Made by a program: the position numbers and the translations under genes. From positions 1 through 64,000 of the forward strand of contig NZ_JANBVH010000002.1 in NCBI RefSeq assembly GCF_024273235.1: a stretch of 64,000 nucleotides of DNA, read 5' to 3'. This stretch comes from Sphingomonas faeni (lineage in GTDB: Bacteria; Pseudomonadota; Alphaproteobacteria; Sphingomonadales; Sphingomonadaceae). The notes beneath the pieces were generated by a model. It searched no databases. It saw nothing but the letters and a program-made list of their open reading frames with translations, and was not told the DNA's origin. Positions 42,815 through 51,822 of the stretch are shown piece after piece (position 1 is the first letter of the stretch; each line of letters begins with the position of its first letter).

Positions 42815-43612
42815 TTGCCAAGCACCGATTCGGGTGAACGAATATACGCCATCGGTGACATTCATGGGCGATATGATCTTCTCCAGGTGTTGATCGAAAG
42901 GATCGGGGAGCATTCGCGAGCGCTGCCGCCGGTGCGCTCTCTTTATATCGTGCTGGTCGGCGATCTGGTCGATCGGGGTCCGCAGAGCGCCGAGGTGCTG
43001 GCGATGCTCTATGATCTCCAGCAGCGGAACAGCGACGTGATCGTCCTGCTCGGCAACCACGAAGAGGCGATGCTCCAGGCCCTGGACGGCGATGTCGACG
43101 CGCTGCGCCGGTGGCTGGCCGTGGGGGGCGATGCGACGCTTGCAAGTTTTGGGATTCCTCCGCGCGATCCCGATCAGGACGTGCGTGATTATCTGATCGG
43201 GGCGAGGCGGATCGTTCCGAAGGCTTTGCTCGCCTGGCTTCGCCACTTGCCGCTGAGCGCGCGATCGGGGGACTATTATTTCGTCCACGCCGGCGTTCGC
43301 CCCGGTGTCGCGCTCGATCGTCAGGCGCGAGAAGACATGTTGTGGATCCGCGACGACTTCCTGCACGACGACCGGGATTTCGGGGCGGTCGTCGTGCACG
43401 GCCACAGCATCACGGCAGACGTGGACATTCGCCACAACCGGATCTGTATCGATACGGGAGCGTATCGAACGGGCGTATTGAGCGCGATCTATCTCGAGGG
43501 GGATAAACAGGACACGCTTGCTGTCTCTTTGCCGCCCAAGGGAGTCAAGGTGCGCCGCCGCCGCACAATTGTAAGGAATGAAACTACTAGTTGTAAGGAA
43601 CGAAAGGACTAG
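42815..43612 (+). CDS. PPP-type metallophosphoesterase (serine/threonine phosphatase-like)
   Basis: The 265-residue protein has all PPP metal motifs in order: GDIHGRYD, GDLVDRGPQSAE, GNHEEAM, VHAG (as YYFVHAGVRPG) and VVHGHSITAD. It is cytoplasmic. The TTG start has GGAG eight bases upstream. No low-molecular-weight tyrosine phosphatase (Wzb) is present in the window, so this enzyme could dephosphorylate the tyrosine-rich tails of the autokinases; that is inference from position. A bis-nucleotide hydrolase role (ApaH-like) is another option. Confidence 0.87.
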   Translation: MPSTDSGERIYAIGDIHGRYDLLQVLIERIGEHSRALPPVRSLYIVLVGDLVDRGPQSAEVLAMLYDLQQRNSDVIVLLGNHEEAMLQALDGDVDALRRWLAVGGDATLASFGIPPRDPDQDVRDYLIGARRIVPKALLAWLRHLPLSARSGDYYFVHAGVRPGVALDRQAREDMLWIRDDFLHDDRDFGAVVVHGHSITADVDIRHNRICIDTGAYRTGVLSAIYLEGDKQDTLAVSLPPKGVKVRRRRTIVRNETTSCKERKD

Positions 43613-43716
43613 TGGCGGCCGATCCGGTGATCGGGTTTCATCTCTACTTGACTCATCGACTGGCAGATGGATAACTAGAGGTAAGGCGCAGACGCGTCGT
43701 CAAAGGGGTCGACAAG

Positions 43717-43989
43717 ATGTTCAAAAAGATGATTCTTGGAGCCGCGATTGCAAGCCAAGCTCTCGCAGGTGCAGCATACGCAGCGCCGGCGCGGCCACAG
43801 GCCGTCAGCTTCGACAGCGTCAAGTCGGTTGGTGCAGTTGGTTCACCGGCGCGCATCGGCTCCGCAACGAAGCGCAACAGCGATCTTGCAGGTACGCCGT
43901 TCCTCCTGCCGCTTCTCGGTGTCGTTGCTCTGGTCGCAGTCGTTGCTGTCGTAGCTAGCGGCGGCGATGATGACTCCAGCCCCAATTGA
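43717..43989 (+). CDS. Small secreted or membrane protein, function unknown
   Basis: The 90-residue protein has a signal peptide (MFKKMILGAAIASQALAGAA, cleavage near AYA-A), a short polar stretch, a hydrophobic segment (LLPLLGVVALVAVVAVVA) and the acidic end SGGDDDSSPN. It stands alone between the phosphatase and polymerase genes with its own hairpin terminator. Small proteins of this layout occur beside sphingomonad polysaccharide genes, but the role is not known to me. Confidence 0.75.
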   Translation: MFKKMILGAAIASQALAGAAYAAPARPQAVSFDSVKSVGAVGSPARIGSATKRNSDLAGTPFLLPLLGVVALVAVVAVVASGGDDDSSPN

Positions 43990-44409
43990 TTGGCTGAACC
44001 GGTCACGCGACTCGCGGGATCGCAAAGTTGAAGTTCGGTACGATTGAAAAGGCGAGGTGCTCGAGATCGGGCGCTTCGCCTTTTTCGTTGCGACGCAGCG
44101 TGTGAATATGGTCGTGACCTGCTCGGGGGCTCGGGAAGACCTACGGTGCCGACCGGGTAAGTCTTCGCAGCATTAAAGTGTGTGCCGATGGGCCGGCGTT
44201 GCATCTTGCTATGACTTTGGTCGGAGTGCGTATCGGGTCGGCTTCGCGCTGTGCCCCCGCAAACGCAGCGCGACACCGTCCTGAACGGCGGCACATCATT
44301 ATGACGATCCCTCGCGGCGCTGCCCGAAGGTCGATCGATTGGGACGGGGGGCGGCATTGCAACGTCTGGACAGCGGATATCTCGCGGCACTCCTCATGGA
44401 GTGCGGCCT
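43990..44409 (+). other. Non-coding stretch before the third polymerase gene
   Basis: After the terminator at 44047-44085 the gap shows one longer inverted repeat, GAAGAC...GTCTTC (about 44133-44164), which could form a leader hairpin. I see no convincing gene. The ribosome-binding site GGAG at 44398-44401 favours the GTG at 44410 for the next gene. Confidence 0.3.
44047..44085 (+). terminator. Terminator after the small protein gene
   Basis: AAAAGGCGA (44047-44055) pairs with TCGCCTTTT (44076-44084), with GGTGC/GCGC able to extend the stem, and a fifth T follows. It lies about 60 bases after the stop at 43989. Confidence 0.75.
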
Positions 44410-47007
44410 GTGAGCCGGGCCCGCGTCCGTCGCCGCGGCAGCGGCGTGCGCAATCGGATCGCATCGTGGCGCGATGACGCGATCCCGCTTCTCTTCCTGG
44501 TCGTCCTGCTGTTCGGCGGCGGTGCGGGGATGGGATATCCGCTGATCGACCTGTGTGCGCAGGTGCTGGCGCTCGCTTTGATCGTGCGCGCCGCTCGTCC
44601 GCGGACGAGCCCGACCATCGGCGGAACCGGCGCGATGGGGCTCGGGGGCTTCCTGCTGGTGTTCGCCGCCGCCGCCTCGCTGCTGATCCTGCAAATGATC
44701 CCGCTGCCGTCAGCCTGGTGGCACGGCCTGCCCGATCGCGCGACGGCCGTGCAGATTTTTTCGCTGCTGGGATGGGCCGATCGCTGGCACGCGTTCAGCC
44801 TGACGCCCGACAATACGCTCGTCGCCCTGCTATCGCTGCTCGTGCCGCTGGCGGCGATGCTGACGATCGCGTCGCTTCGCCTGTCGGACCGCGTGATGGT
44901 GTTGCGCCTGATCGTCGGCGGCGCGGTGATCGGTACGATCCTCGCGACGCTGCAGGTCGCGGCGGGGATCAGCAGTGCGCCGATCGTCTACGACACCGCG
45001 CACCGCGGCTACGGCGTCGGGTTCTTCGTCAATCGCAACCATCAGGCGACACTGTTGCTCGTGGCGATCGTCTTTGCGGCGGTGCCCGGCGTCATGGGCG
45101 TCGGCGCCCCGCGACGGCTGGCGACGCTCGCGACGATCGTCTTCCTGTCGCTGGGTATCCTCGCCACCAGTTCGCGGACCGCGTTGCTGCTGCTGCCGTT
45201 CGCGCTGATCGTCGCAGGGGCGCTCGTCGGTGGCGTCCGGCGTACCGGCAGGCGTCTGCTCGGCGCGGCGGCACTGTATGTCGTTGCCGGTGTCCTGGTA
45301 TCGCGGACCGACCTGTTCCAGCGCGTCTTCATCCGCTTCTCGACGGTGGCGGAGGAGCTGCGCTACCAATATTGGGAAAACTCGGTCTACATCCTGCGCG
45401 AGACCTTTCCCTTCGGGACCGGGTTCGGCAGCTTCGAGCGGGTCTATCGCACGGTCGAGCCGCTGGGGCAGGTGTCGCCGCTCAGCGTCAACCACGCGCA
45501 CAACGACGGGCTAGAGCTGCTGCTGGAAGGCGGATTGCCGGCGCTGATCATCATGCTGATGGGGGTGGTCGTCCTGATCGTCGCGCTGCGATCGGGCTGG
45601 ACAGCGGCCCGCGAGCGTCAGGAGCGCGCGACACTGGTCGCGGGCGGCGCGGCGATCCTGCTGATTCTGCTGTTCTCGCTGGTCGATTATCCGTTGCGCA
45701 TGGCGGCGATCGCCGGGCTGTTCGGTGCGGCGCTGGGTCTGATCGCGGCCGTCGGACGCACCGAGCCATCGCGGACGTCCGGCGCCGCAGGCGCGCCTCC
45801 TCAACCCCGTCGACGGTCCGCGCCGTGGATCGCAGGCGGTATCGCGGCGCTGGTCGGGATTGTCGCGAGCGGGGATGCGCTCGGCCGGTTCCTGACGCTT
45901 CGTGGGCAAAGCGGGGCGGCGACGGTGGTTGCGCCCTGGTCGGCGGGCGCATGGTCCGCGCTCGCGAACGGCGAACAGCTGGCAGGGCATCCCGCATCAT
46001 CGCGGGCAGCGGCGGCGCGCGCGCTGGCGATTGTCCCGATCGACGCGCAGGCGGTCCGCGCACACGGCTTTGCCGATCTCGTGCTCGACCAGCCTCAGCG
46101 TGGCAGCCGCCTGCTTCAGACCGGCGCCGCGCTCGGCTGGCGCGATACGCTGCTGCAACTCTGGCTGGCGGAACGGGCGCGGGAGGTCGGCAGCGCCGGG
46201 ATCTCGGCCGAACGGATCGATGCGTTGCTGCGCCGCGGACAATTGCCCGACGCGCTGATGCCGGAGATGCGCGCGACCTACATGGCGCCCGGTGGGGTTG
46301 CCGCCGTCGTCGCCCGGCTGGCCGATCGCCCATCGTGGCGACAGGGGTTCTTCAATGCGATCTCGCGCGATGCGGCGCTGTCGGTGCCGCGCACGCTCGA
46401 TTTCCTCGCGACGTTGCGCAAGGCCGGCGTCCCGGTGACCGCGAGCGAGACGATGCTGATCCGCTGGCGGCTCGCCGATTCGGGCGACATCGCCGGCGCG
46501 CGCCAGGTGTGGCTGGCGAGCGGCGGTCGCGGCCTGATCGCCGACGGTGGCTTCGAATCGGTGCCGGCACCCTTGCCGAGCGGCGTCATCCCCTATGCCT
46601 GGGGCGCGCCGAAATTGCCGGGGATACGCGTCGTACCGGCGGACCGCGGTGCCGACGGTACGGGCCACGCGGTCCAGATCATCTCGGACGGCCTGTCGAG
46701 CGGTACCGCGCTGGCGCAGGCGATCACCCTGCCGCCCGGGCGCTGGCGCCTCCAGGCGATGGTCCGCGGCGCCGACGTGCCGGCAACGCTGTCGATCGCC
46801 TGCGCAGGTTCGCCCGTGGATCCGGTAGCGACCGGTGCGGTCTCGCTGGACGGTCAGGGCACCGGATGGCGGAAGGTCGAGGGCGCCGTCTCGATCGGCC
46901 CCGCATGCCGGTCCCAGGTGCTGGGCGTCTCGGTGCGCGAGCGCGCCGGCCAGACCGGTACATTCTGGATCGATTCGGTCCGAATCACCCCGCTATCCAG
47001 GCCATGA
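44410..47007 (+). CDS. O-antigen ligase/Wzy-family protein with large soluble C-terminal region (third)
   Basis: The 865-residue protein has a membrane part (about residues 25-470) with FFVNRNHQATLLLVAIVFAA and the catalytic-loop motif GTGFGSFERVYR and HAHNDGLELLLEGGLPALI, typical of the Wzy/WaaL family. A soluble part of nearly 400 residues follows: an Ala-rich helical stretch (TPR-like) and a beta-rich end (GTALAQAITLPPGRWRLQAM) resembling a carbohydrate-binding jelly roll. This is double the usual length. I prefer GTG 44410 over 44401 because GGAG lies eight bases upstream. It leads a plus-strand block with an OPX protein and an autokinase. Confidence 0.85.
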   Translation: MSRARVRRRGSGVRNRIASWRDDAIPLLFLVVLLFGGGAGMGYPLIDLCAQVLALALIVRAARPRTSPTIGGTGAMGLGGFLLVFAAAASLLILQMIPLPSAWWHGLPDRATAVQIFSLLGWADRWHAFSLTPDNTLVALLSLLVPLAAMLTIASLRLSDRVMVLRLIVGGAVIGTILATLQVAAGISSAPIVYDTAHRGYGVGFFVNRNHQATLLLVAIVFAAVPGVMGVGAPRRLATLATIVFLSLGILATSSRTALLLLPFALIVAGALVGGVRRTGRRLLGAAALYVVAGVLVSRTDLFQRVFIRFSTVAEELRYQYWENSVYILRETFPFGTGFGSFERVYRTVEPLGQVSPLSVNHAHNDGLELLLEGGLPALIIMLMGVVVLIVALRSGWTAARERQERATLVAGGAAILLILLFSLVDYPLRMAAIAGLFGAALGLIAAVGRTEPSRTSGAAGAPPQPRRRSAPWIAGGIAALVGIVASGDALGRFLTLRGQSGAATVVAPWSAGAWSALANGEQLAGHPASSRAAAARALAIVPIDAQAVRAHGFADLVLDQPQRGSRLLQTGAALGWRDTLLQLWLAERAREVGSAGISAERIDALLRRGQLPDALMPEMRATYMAPGGVAAVVARLADRPSWRQGFFNAISRDAALSVPRTLDFLATLRKAGVPVTASETMLIRWRLADSGDIAGARQVWLASGGRGLIADGGFESVPAPLPSGVIPYAWGAPKLPGIRVVPADRGADGTGHAVQIISDGLSSGTALAQAITLPPGRWRLQAMVRGADVPATLSIACAGSPVDPVATGAVSLDGQGTGWRKVEGAVSIGPACRSQVLGVSVRERAGQTGTFWIDSVRITPLSRP

Positions 47008-47083
47008 CAAATTGGTGTGCAGGCTTGACCAAATGCATCGGGTAATGCGAGTGGACGTTAGTCGGAAGGGGCAAGATCAACGG

Positions 47084-47785
47084 ATGCGAGCGACCTGGAT
47101 AGGGGTGGTCGCGCTTGGCACTATGCTTGGCGCCTGCGCCGACGATAATATTGGCCCGAACCTCCGCACTGGCGAGAGTGCCTACGAGACTATTCCGGCG
47201 CCGCAGGGAGAGCCGCGGGTCCAGGATTATCGTATCGGCGCGCTGGACACCGTAGACATCACCGTGTTCCAGGAGCCCGATATCTCCACGCGCGGGGTCG
47301 TCGTCGATGCCGCCGGAGTCATCTCGATGCCGCTGATCGGGCGGATCCAGGCCGCCGGCAACACCAGCACGCAACTCGCCGACCTGCTCGCCGCCAAGCT
47401 GGCCGAGCGTTTCTACGTCAATCCCCAGGTCACGGTGACCGTGGCCAGTTCGGTCGCGCAACGCGTCACCGTGCAGGGCGACGTCAAGGAGCCGGGCATC
47501 TATCCGATCTCCGGGCCGACCACCCTGCTCGACACGATCGCTTTGGCCAAGGGCGAGAGCGAGGACGCGGCGCTGCGCCAGGTGATCGTCGTGCGCTATA
47601 TCGACGGCAAGCGGATGGGCGCGGTGTTCGATCTCAAGCGGATCCGTCGCGGCGACGACGCCGATCCGGCGATCGCGCCGCGCGACACGATCATCGTCGG
47701 TCATTCGGCCAGCAAATCGGCATGGCATGACGTCCTGCGGGCGGCACCGTTGCTGTCCGGCTTCGGCATCTTCGCGCAATTCTAG
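47084..47785 (+). CDS. Polysaccharide export lipoprotein (OPX, second)
   Basis: From ATG 47084 the 233-residue protein has a lipoprotein signal with lipobox LGAC (MRATWIGVVALGTMLGAC), the poly-export domain YRIGALDTVDITVFQEPDIS, and a SLBB region (RVTVQGDVKEPGIYPISGPT). The C terminus adds about 25 hydrophobic residues (LRAAPLLSGFGIFAQF) absent from the first OPX. In-frame ATGs at 47033 and 47045 would spoil the signal peptide. It precedes the second autokinase by 23 bases. Confidence 0.92.
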   Translation: MRATWIGVVALGTMLGACADDNIGPNLRTGESAYETIPAPQGEPRVQDYRIGALDTVDITVFQEPDISTRGVVVDAAGVISMPLIGRIQAAGNTSTQLADLLAAKLAERFYVNPQVTVTVASSVAQRVTVQGDVKEPGIYPISGPTTLLDTIALAKGESEDAALRQVIVVRYIDGKRMGAVFDLKRIRRGDDADPAIAPRDTIIVGHSASKSAWHDVLRAAPLLSGFGIFAQF

Positions 47786-47808
47786 GTTTACAGGAAGAGA
47801 TCCGATCC

Positions 47809-50109
47809 ATGGGGAGTGTCGATGTCCCTCTAGGCGCTCCCAACCCGGGGCCCACCCCGGGGCCCACGCCGGGCCCCACGCCGAATGCCTTTGCGCCGGA
47901 TGACCGGCGAAATGCTGGCGCGGTGCCGTCGGCCTATGCCCATCCGGGCGCGCATGCGTATGAGCCCCATGCGGGAGGCCCGCTTGAGGGCGAGGACTAT
48001 GAGCCCGCGATCGATCTTCGCGCGGTCTGGGCGACGGTGTTCCGCAATCGCTACATGATGATCGCGATCGTCGGCGTCGCGTTGCTGCTCGGGATCGCGT
48101 CGGCGGTGCTGATGCCGCGCAAATACACCGCGCAGTCGAGCATCCAGATCGACCAGCAGGTCGCCAAGGTTCTCGGCACCGAGGATTCGGACCCGCAGGC
48201 GTCGGGCAGCGACGCCGATCGCTTCCTGCAGACGCAGGTCGACGTGCTGACCAGTCGGGCGATCGCGCGGCGCGTTTCCGAAAGCCTCGGGCTGGGCGCC
48301 AATGACGATTTCCTGAAGCGGATGACCGGCGCGCGCCAGATCGAGATCAAGCCAGGCGACGCCAGCCTTTCCGACCAGGTCGTCGACGTCCTGCAGAACA
48401 ACCTGACGGTCGATCTGCGGCGCAATTCGCGCGTCGTCCACATTATCTTCACCAGCCGCGACCCTGCGCTCGCCGCCGAGATCGCCAACAGCTACGCGAC
48501 GAATTTCATCGAGGGGAATATCCAGCGCAAATTCTCCGCCTCGTCCTATTCGCGCCGGTTCCTCCAGAACCAGCTCGGCCTCGCCAAGACGCGACTCGAA
48601 GGATCCGAGCGGGATCTGATCGCCTATGCCCGTTCGGCTCGGCTGATCGATGCCAGCGCCGGCGCGCGTCAGGCCGAGGGCGACAACGCGCCGCGCTCGC
48701 TCGTCACTGCCAACCTCATTCAGCTCAACGCCGATGCGGCCACCTCGGAAGCCAACCGGATACGCACCCGCGAGCGCTGGGAACAGGCGCGCCGCGCACC
48801 GCTGATGTCGCTACCCGAAGTGCAGGCCAACGAGGCGGTCCAGCGCCTGTCGCAGAAGCGCGCAGAGGACTTCGCCAGCCTGAGCGAGGTTCGCCGCCGC
48901 CTGAAGCCGGACCATCCGGTCGTCATCCAGGCGCTCGCGGAGATCGCCACGCTCGACCAGCAGATCCGCCAGCTGGCCGAGGAGACCCGCAAGTCGATCG
49001 AGAATCAGTATCTGACGGCGGAGCGGCAGAACCGCGCGATCACGCAGCAGGTGCTTTCGCTCAAGGGCGCGACGCTCGCCGAACAGGGGCGCAGCGTCCA
49101 GTACAACATCCTCCGGCGCGAGGTGGACACCAACCGACAGCTCTATGAGAGCCTGCTCCAGCGCTACAAGGAAGTCAGCGCCGAGGCGGGGATCACGTCC
49201 AACAACGTCTCCAGCGTCGATCTGGCCGAACAGCCGCGCAAGCCGACCTCGCCGCGCCCGTTGCTCAACATCGCGCTGTCGCTGATCGCCGGGATCGGCC
49301 TCGCGATGCTCTATGCGTTCGGTCGCGACTATCTCGACGACTCGATCCGCAACCCGCAGGACGTCGAGGAAAAGCTGCGGATTCCGCTGCTCGGCGTCGT
49401 GCCGGACAGCGGCGGCGAAGCCCCGCTGGCGGCGCTGAACAACCCGAAGTCGGAGATCGCCGAAGCGTATCACGCGATCCGCACCTCGATCGAACTGTCG
49501 TCCAACCAGGGGCCGCCGCGGTCGATCCTGGTCACCGGCAGCAGTAAGTCGGAGGGCAAGTCGACCACCTCGTTCGCCCTCGCACGCGACTTCGCAGGGC
49601 TCGGGCGTCGCGTCCTGCTGATCGACGCGGATCTGCGGCGACCGTCGTTGCACCGCACGCTCGGGATTCCGCTGCCCGACACGGGGCTATCGTCGGTGCT
49701 GGCGCGGATGACCGAGTGCAGCGCGGCGATCCTCCCGACCGGCCTGCCGGGCATGAGCTTCCTGCCCAGCGGTCGATTGCCTCCCGATCCCGCGACGCTG
49801 TTCGCGGGGACGGCGATGCAGGACCTGCTGGCGTCGCTCGAGCCCGATTACGACGTCGTGATCGTCGATGGCCCGCCGGTGCTGGCGCTTGCCGACGCAG
49901 CCCAGCTTACCGCCGCGACCCAGGCGACGGTGTTCGTCGCCGAGGCGTCGAGCGCGCATTTCGGCCAGGCGCGCAACGCCGTCTCGCGCCTGCTGCGCGC
50001 GGGGGGCAACGTGATCGGTTGCGTCATGACGAAGTACAACGCGAAAAAGGCGGGCTACGGCCAGTCCTACGACTATTACCGGTACCGTTACGACGAAACG
50101 TCGAAGTAG
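47809..50109 (+). CDS. Polysaccharide co-polymerase with tyrosine autokinase (second), Pro-rich N terminus
   Basis: The 766-residue protein has Wzz helices near residues 82-102 and 490-510, and a BY-kinase domain: Walker A TGSSKSEGKSTTS, A' VLLIDADLRRPSL, B YDVVIVDGPPVLALA. The tail has five or six Tyr (SYDYYRYRYDETSK). Unusual is the N-terminal cytoplasmic extension of about 70 residues with three exact GPTP repeats (residues 14-25, a 12-bp DNA repeat at 47848-47883). It pairs with the OPX at 47084, giving the window a second complete exporter core. Confidence 0.93.
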   Translation: MGSVDVPLGAPNPGPTPGPTPGPTPNAFAPDDRRNAGAVPSAYAHPGAHAYEPHAGGPLEGEDYEPAIDLRAVWATVFRNRYMMIAIVGVALLLGIASAVLMPRKYTAQSSIQIDQQVAKVLGTEDSDPQASGSDADRFLQTQVDVLTSRAIARRVSESLGLGANDDFLKRMTGARQIEIKPGDASLSDQVVDVLQNNLTVDLRRNSRVVHIIFTSRDPALAAEIANSYATNFIEGNIQRKFSASSYSRRFLQNQLGLAKTRLEGSERDLIAYARSARLIDASAGARQAEGDNAPRSLVTANLIQLNADAATSEANRIRTRERWEQARRAPLMSLPEVQANEAVQRLSQKRAEDFASLSEVRRRLKPDHPVVIQALAEIATLDQQIRQLAEETRKSIENQYLTAERQNRAITQQVLSLKGATLAEQGRSVQYNILRREVDTNRQLYESLLQRYKEVSAEAGITSNNVSSVDLAEQPRKPTSPRPLLNIALSLIAGIGLAMLYAFGRDYLDDSIRNPQDVEEKLRIPLLGVVPDSGGEAPLAALNNPKSEIAEAYHAIRTSIELSSNQGPPRSILVTGSSKSEGKSTTSFALARDFAGLGRRVLLIDADLRRPSLHRTLGIPLPDTGLSSVLARMTECSAAILPTGLPGMSFLPSGRLPPDPATLFAGTAMQDLLASLEPDYDVVIVDGPPVLALADAAQLTAATQATVFVAEASSAHFGQARNAVSRLLRAGGNVIGCVMTKYNAKKAGYGQSYDYYRYRYDETSK

Positions 50110-50140
50110 GGCGAGGCCGGGTTAGCGCACCCGCCGGGGT

Positions 50141-50620
50141 TCAGGGCTTGGTGCCGCGGGCGGGCGCCGCAGGGGGCGCCGCGCCCGCCCGACCGTCGGC
50201 GGTGCAGGGATAGCGGATCTTCAGCGCGACCACGACGACCGAGGCGGCCTCGCCCGACAGGTCGGCGCCATGGTCCCTGAGGTAGCCGATGAACGCCTCG
50301 CGCAGGTCGCCTTGCGGGACATGGCGGGGAACGCAGAACTCGCGCTGGTTCAGCCATGCCTCGTAGGCGCGCACGGTATCGTGCACCCCGGTGATATAGG
50401 CGAAGCAATAGGATGCGTCGGCCGCGACGTTCGAGAGGCAGCGCTGGCGAAGCTGGTTGGCGCTGAACAGTCCGCCGGCAAGCGGCGCGGTCGACGAGCC
50501 CGCGGGTGGCGACTGCCTCGGCACGGCTTGCAGCCCGGCAGTCTGCGGCATCGGAAAATGCTGGGGAAGGGCCTGCAAGACCGACGGCACGGCAAGCAGC
50601 AAGGCGAGAGGCATAACCAT
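50141..50620 (-). CDS. Rap1a/Tai-family protein (immunity-like), secreted
   Basis: The 159-residue protein has a signal peptide (MVMPLALLLAVPSVLQALP) and the Rap1a/Tai domain: NQLRQRCLSNVA, YCFAYITGVHDTVRAYEAW, REFCVP, GDLREAFIGYLRDHG and VVVVALKIRYPC. Four Cys fit two disulfides in the periplasm. Founding members neutralise type VI peptidoglycan-hydrolysing effectors. No type VI gene is visible here; instead the gene is divergent, 23 bases away, from a SleB-type wall hydrolase, which may be its partner. Confidence 0.82.
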   Translation of the reverse strand: MVMPLALLLAVPSVLQALPQHFPMPQTAGLQAVPRQSPPAGSSTAPLAGGLFSANQLRQRCLSNVAADASYCFAYITGVHDTVRAYEAWLNQREFCVPRHVPQGDLREAFIGYLRDHGADLSGEAASVVVVALKIRYPCTADGRAGAAPPAAPARGTKP

Positions 50621-50643
50621 AGCGGCCGTCGTTACGCGCTGGC

Positions 50644-51792
50644 GTGGCGGGCTTCAACGGACTAACTCACGAGGAAATGGCGCCTACCGACCCCAATCGG
50701 CGACAGCCGGATGCTCCCGAAGAGCCGGTACCATCGATGCTGCTGCTCGATCCGGCGATGGTATCGGCGTTGCCGCCGGTGCGGCGTTTCCATCCGGGCG
50801 TGGTGATCCCCGCGGTGATCGCGGTGCTCCTGATCGTCGGTTCGGTCACTGCTGCGATCATGAGCCTGAGACAACCGCCGGAGAACGACACCAGCTGGGC
50901 CCGCACGGCGGTTCGCGCCGCGCGAATCGAGGCACCGTTCGCACCCCGGACGCTGCGTCCGCTGTCGCCGGAGCAGGCGGTCGCGTGGAACGCCGCGACG
51001 CCCACCGCGAACAGCGCTGTCGAATCGGCCTCCGCGTTTCGCCTGCGGACCAGCGCGCTGACCGACTATCAGCGCTCGCTCCAGTGCCTGACGATGGCGA
51101 TCTATTACGAGGCCGGCAGCGAGACCGACGACGGCGAGCGGGGGGTGGCGCAGGTGATCCTCAACCGCGTGCGACATCCCGCTTATCCCAAGACCGTCTG
51201 CGGCGTGGTGTTCGACGGATCGCAGCGCAGGACGGGCTGTCAGTTCACCTTCATCTGCGACGGTGCGCTGGCGCATACGCCCGCGCCGGCCGGATGGAAT
51301 CGTGCATCGCGGATCGCGGCGGCGGCGCTGGGGGGCGCGGTGTTCGCGCCGGTCGGCTGGGCAACGCATTACCACGCCAATTACGTCGTCCCCTATTGGG
51401 CTTCCAGCCTCGACAAGGTCGCGGTGATCGGCGCGCATATTTTCTATCGCTGGCTGGGCCCCGCCGGACGAACCGCCGCGTTTCGCGGGAAATATGCCGG
51501 GAATGAGCCCAGCCTGCCCTTGCCGACCGTCGCCGGTGCGGCGCCCTCTCCGGAGGTAGGCACTGCGCCTCCCGCGGGACCACCCGCCACCGTCGCCACC
51601 GCGGATCGCCCCGTACTCACCGGCTCCCGCGCGGCGCCCGATACCGCGTCGCCCGCGCCGACCGTAGGGCTGGGCGAGCGCCGCGTGTTGCCACGTGCCT
51701 GGGAACCGGGAACGCCGATCACGCCCTTGCCGCCCTCGCCCGACCGCCGCGTCCTGCCGGTGGCACCGATCACGAACGGGGCGCCCGGCTAG
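50644..51792 (+). CDS. Cell wall hydrolase, SleB type, membrane-anchored
   Basis: The 382-residue protein has a cytoplasmic lead, one membrane helix (VVIPAVIAVLLIVGSVTAAI, about residues 54-73), and a hydrolase-2 (SleB) domain from about 145 to 260: CLTMAIYYEAGSETDDGERG with the catalytic Glu, VAQVILNRVRHPAYPKTVCG, and GCQFTFICDG. A Pro/Ala-rich tail of about 100 residues follows. SleB-type enzymes cut peptidoglycan as lytic transglycosylases. The start is uncertain; ATG 50677 (MAPTDPNRR, after GAGGAAATGG) is equally likely. Confidence 0.88.
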   Translation: MAGFNGLTHEEMAPTDPNRRQPDAPEEPVPSMLLLDPAMVSALPPVRRFHPGVVIPAVIAVLLIVGSVTAAIMSLRQPPENDTSWARTAVRAARIEAPFAPRTLRPLSPEQAVAWNAATPTANSAVESASAFRLRTSALTDYQRSLQCLTMAIYYEAGSETDDGERGVAQVILNRVRHPAYPKTVCGVVFDGSQRRTGCQFTFICDGALAHTPAPAGWNRASRIAAAALGGAVFAPVGWATHYHANYVVPYWASSLDKVAVIGAHIFYRWLGPAGRTAAFRGKYAGNEPSLPLPTVAGAAPSPEVGTAPPAGPPATVATADRPVLTGSRAAPDTASPAPTVGLGERRVLPRAWEPGTPITPLPPSPDRRVLPVAPITNGAPG

Positions 51793-51822
51793 GGCGCGAC
51801 GGTCAAGGTTGCAAAACCCGCG

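Noticed and set aside
44178..44477. Plus-strand 99-codon frame before the third Wzy-like gene
   Set aside because: It has no ribosome site, no family and overlaps the start of the polymerase gene in another frame.
50270..50665. Plus-strand frame opposite the Rap1a-like gene
   Set aside because: It is antisense to a gene with a signal peptide and four conserved Cys, and it lacks a plausible domain.
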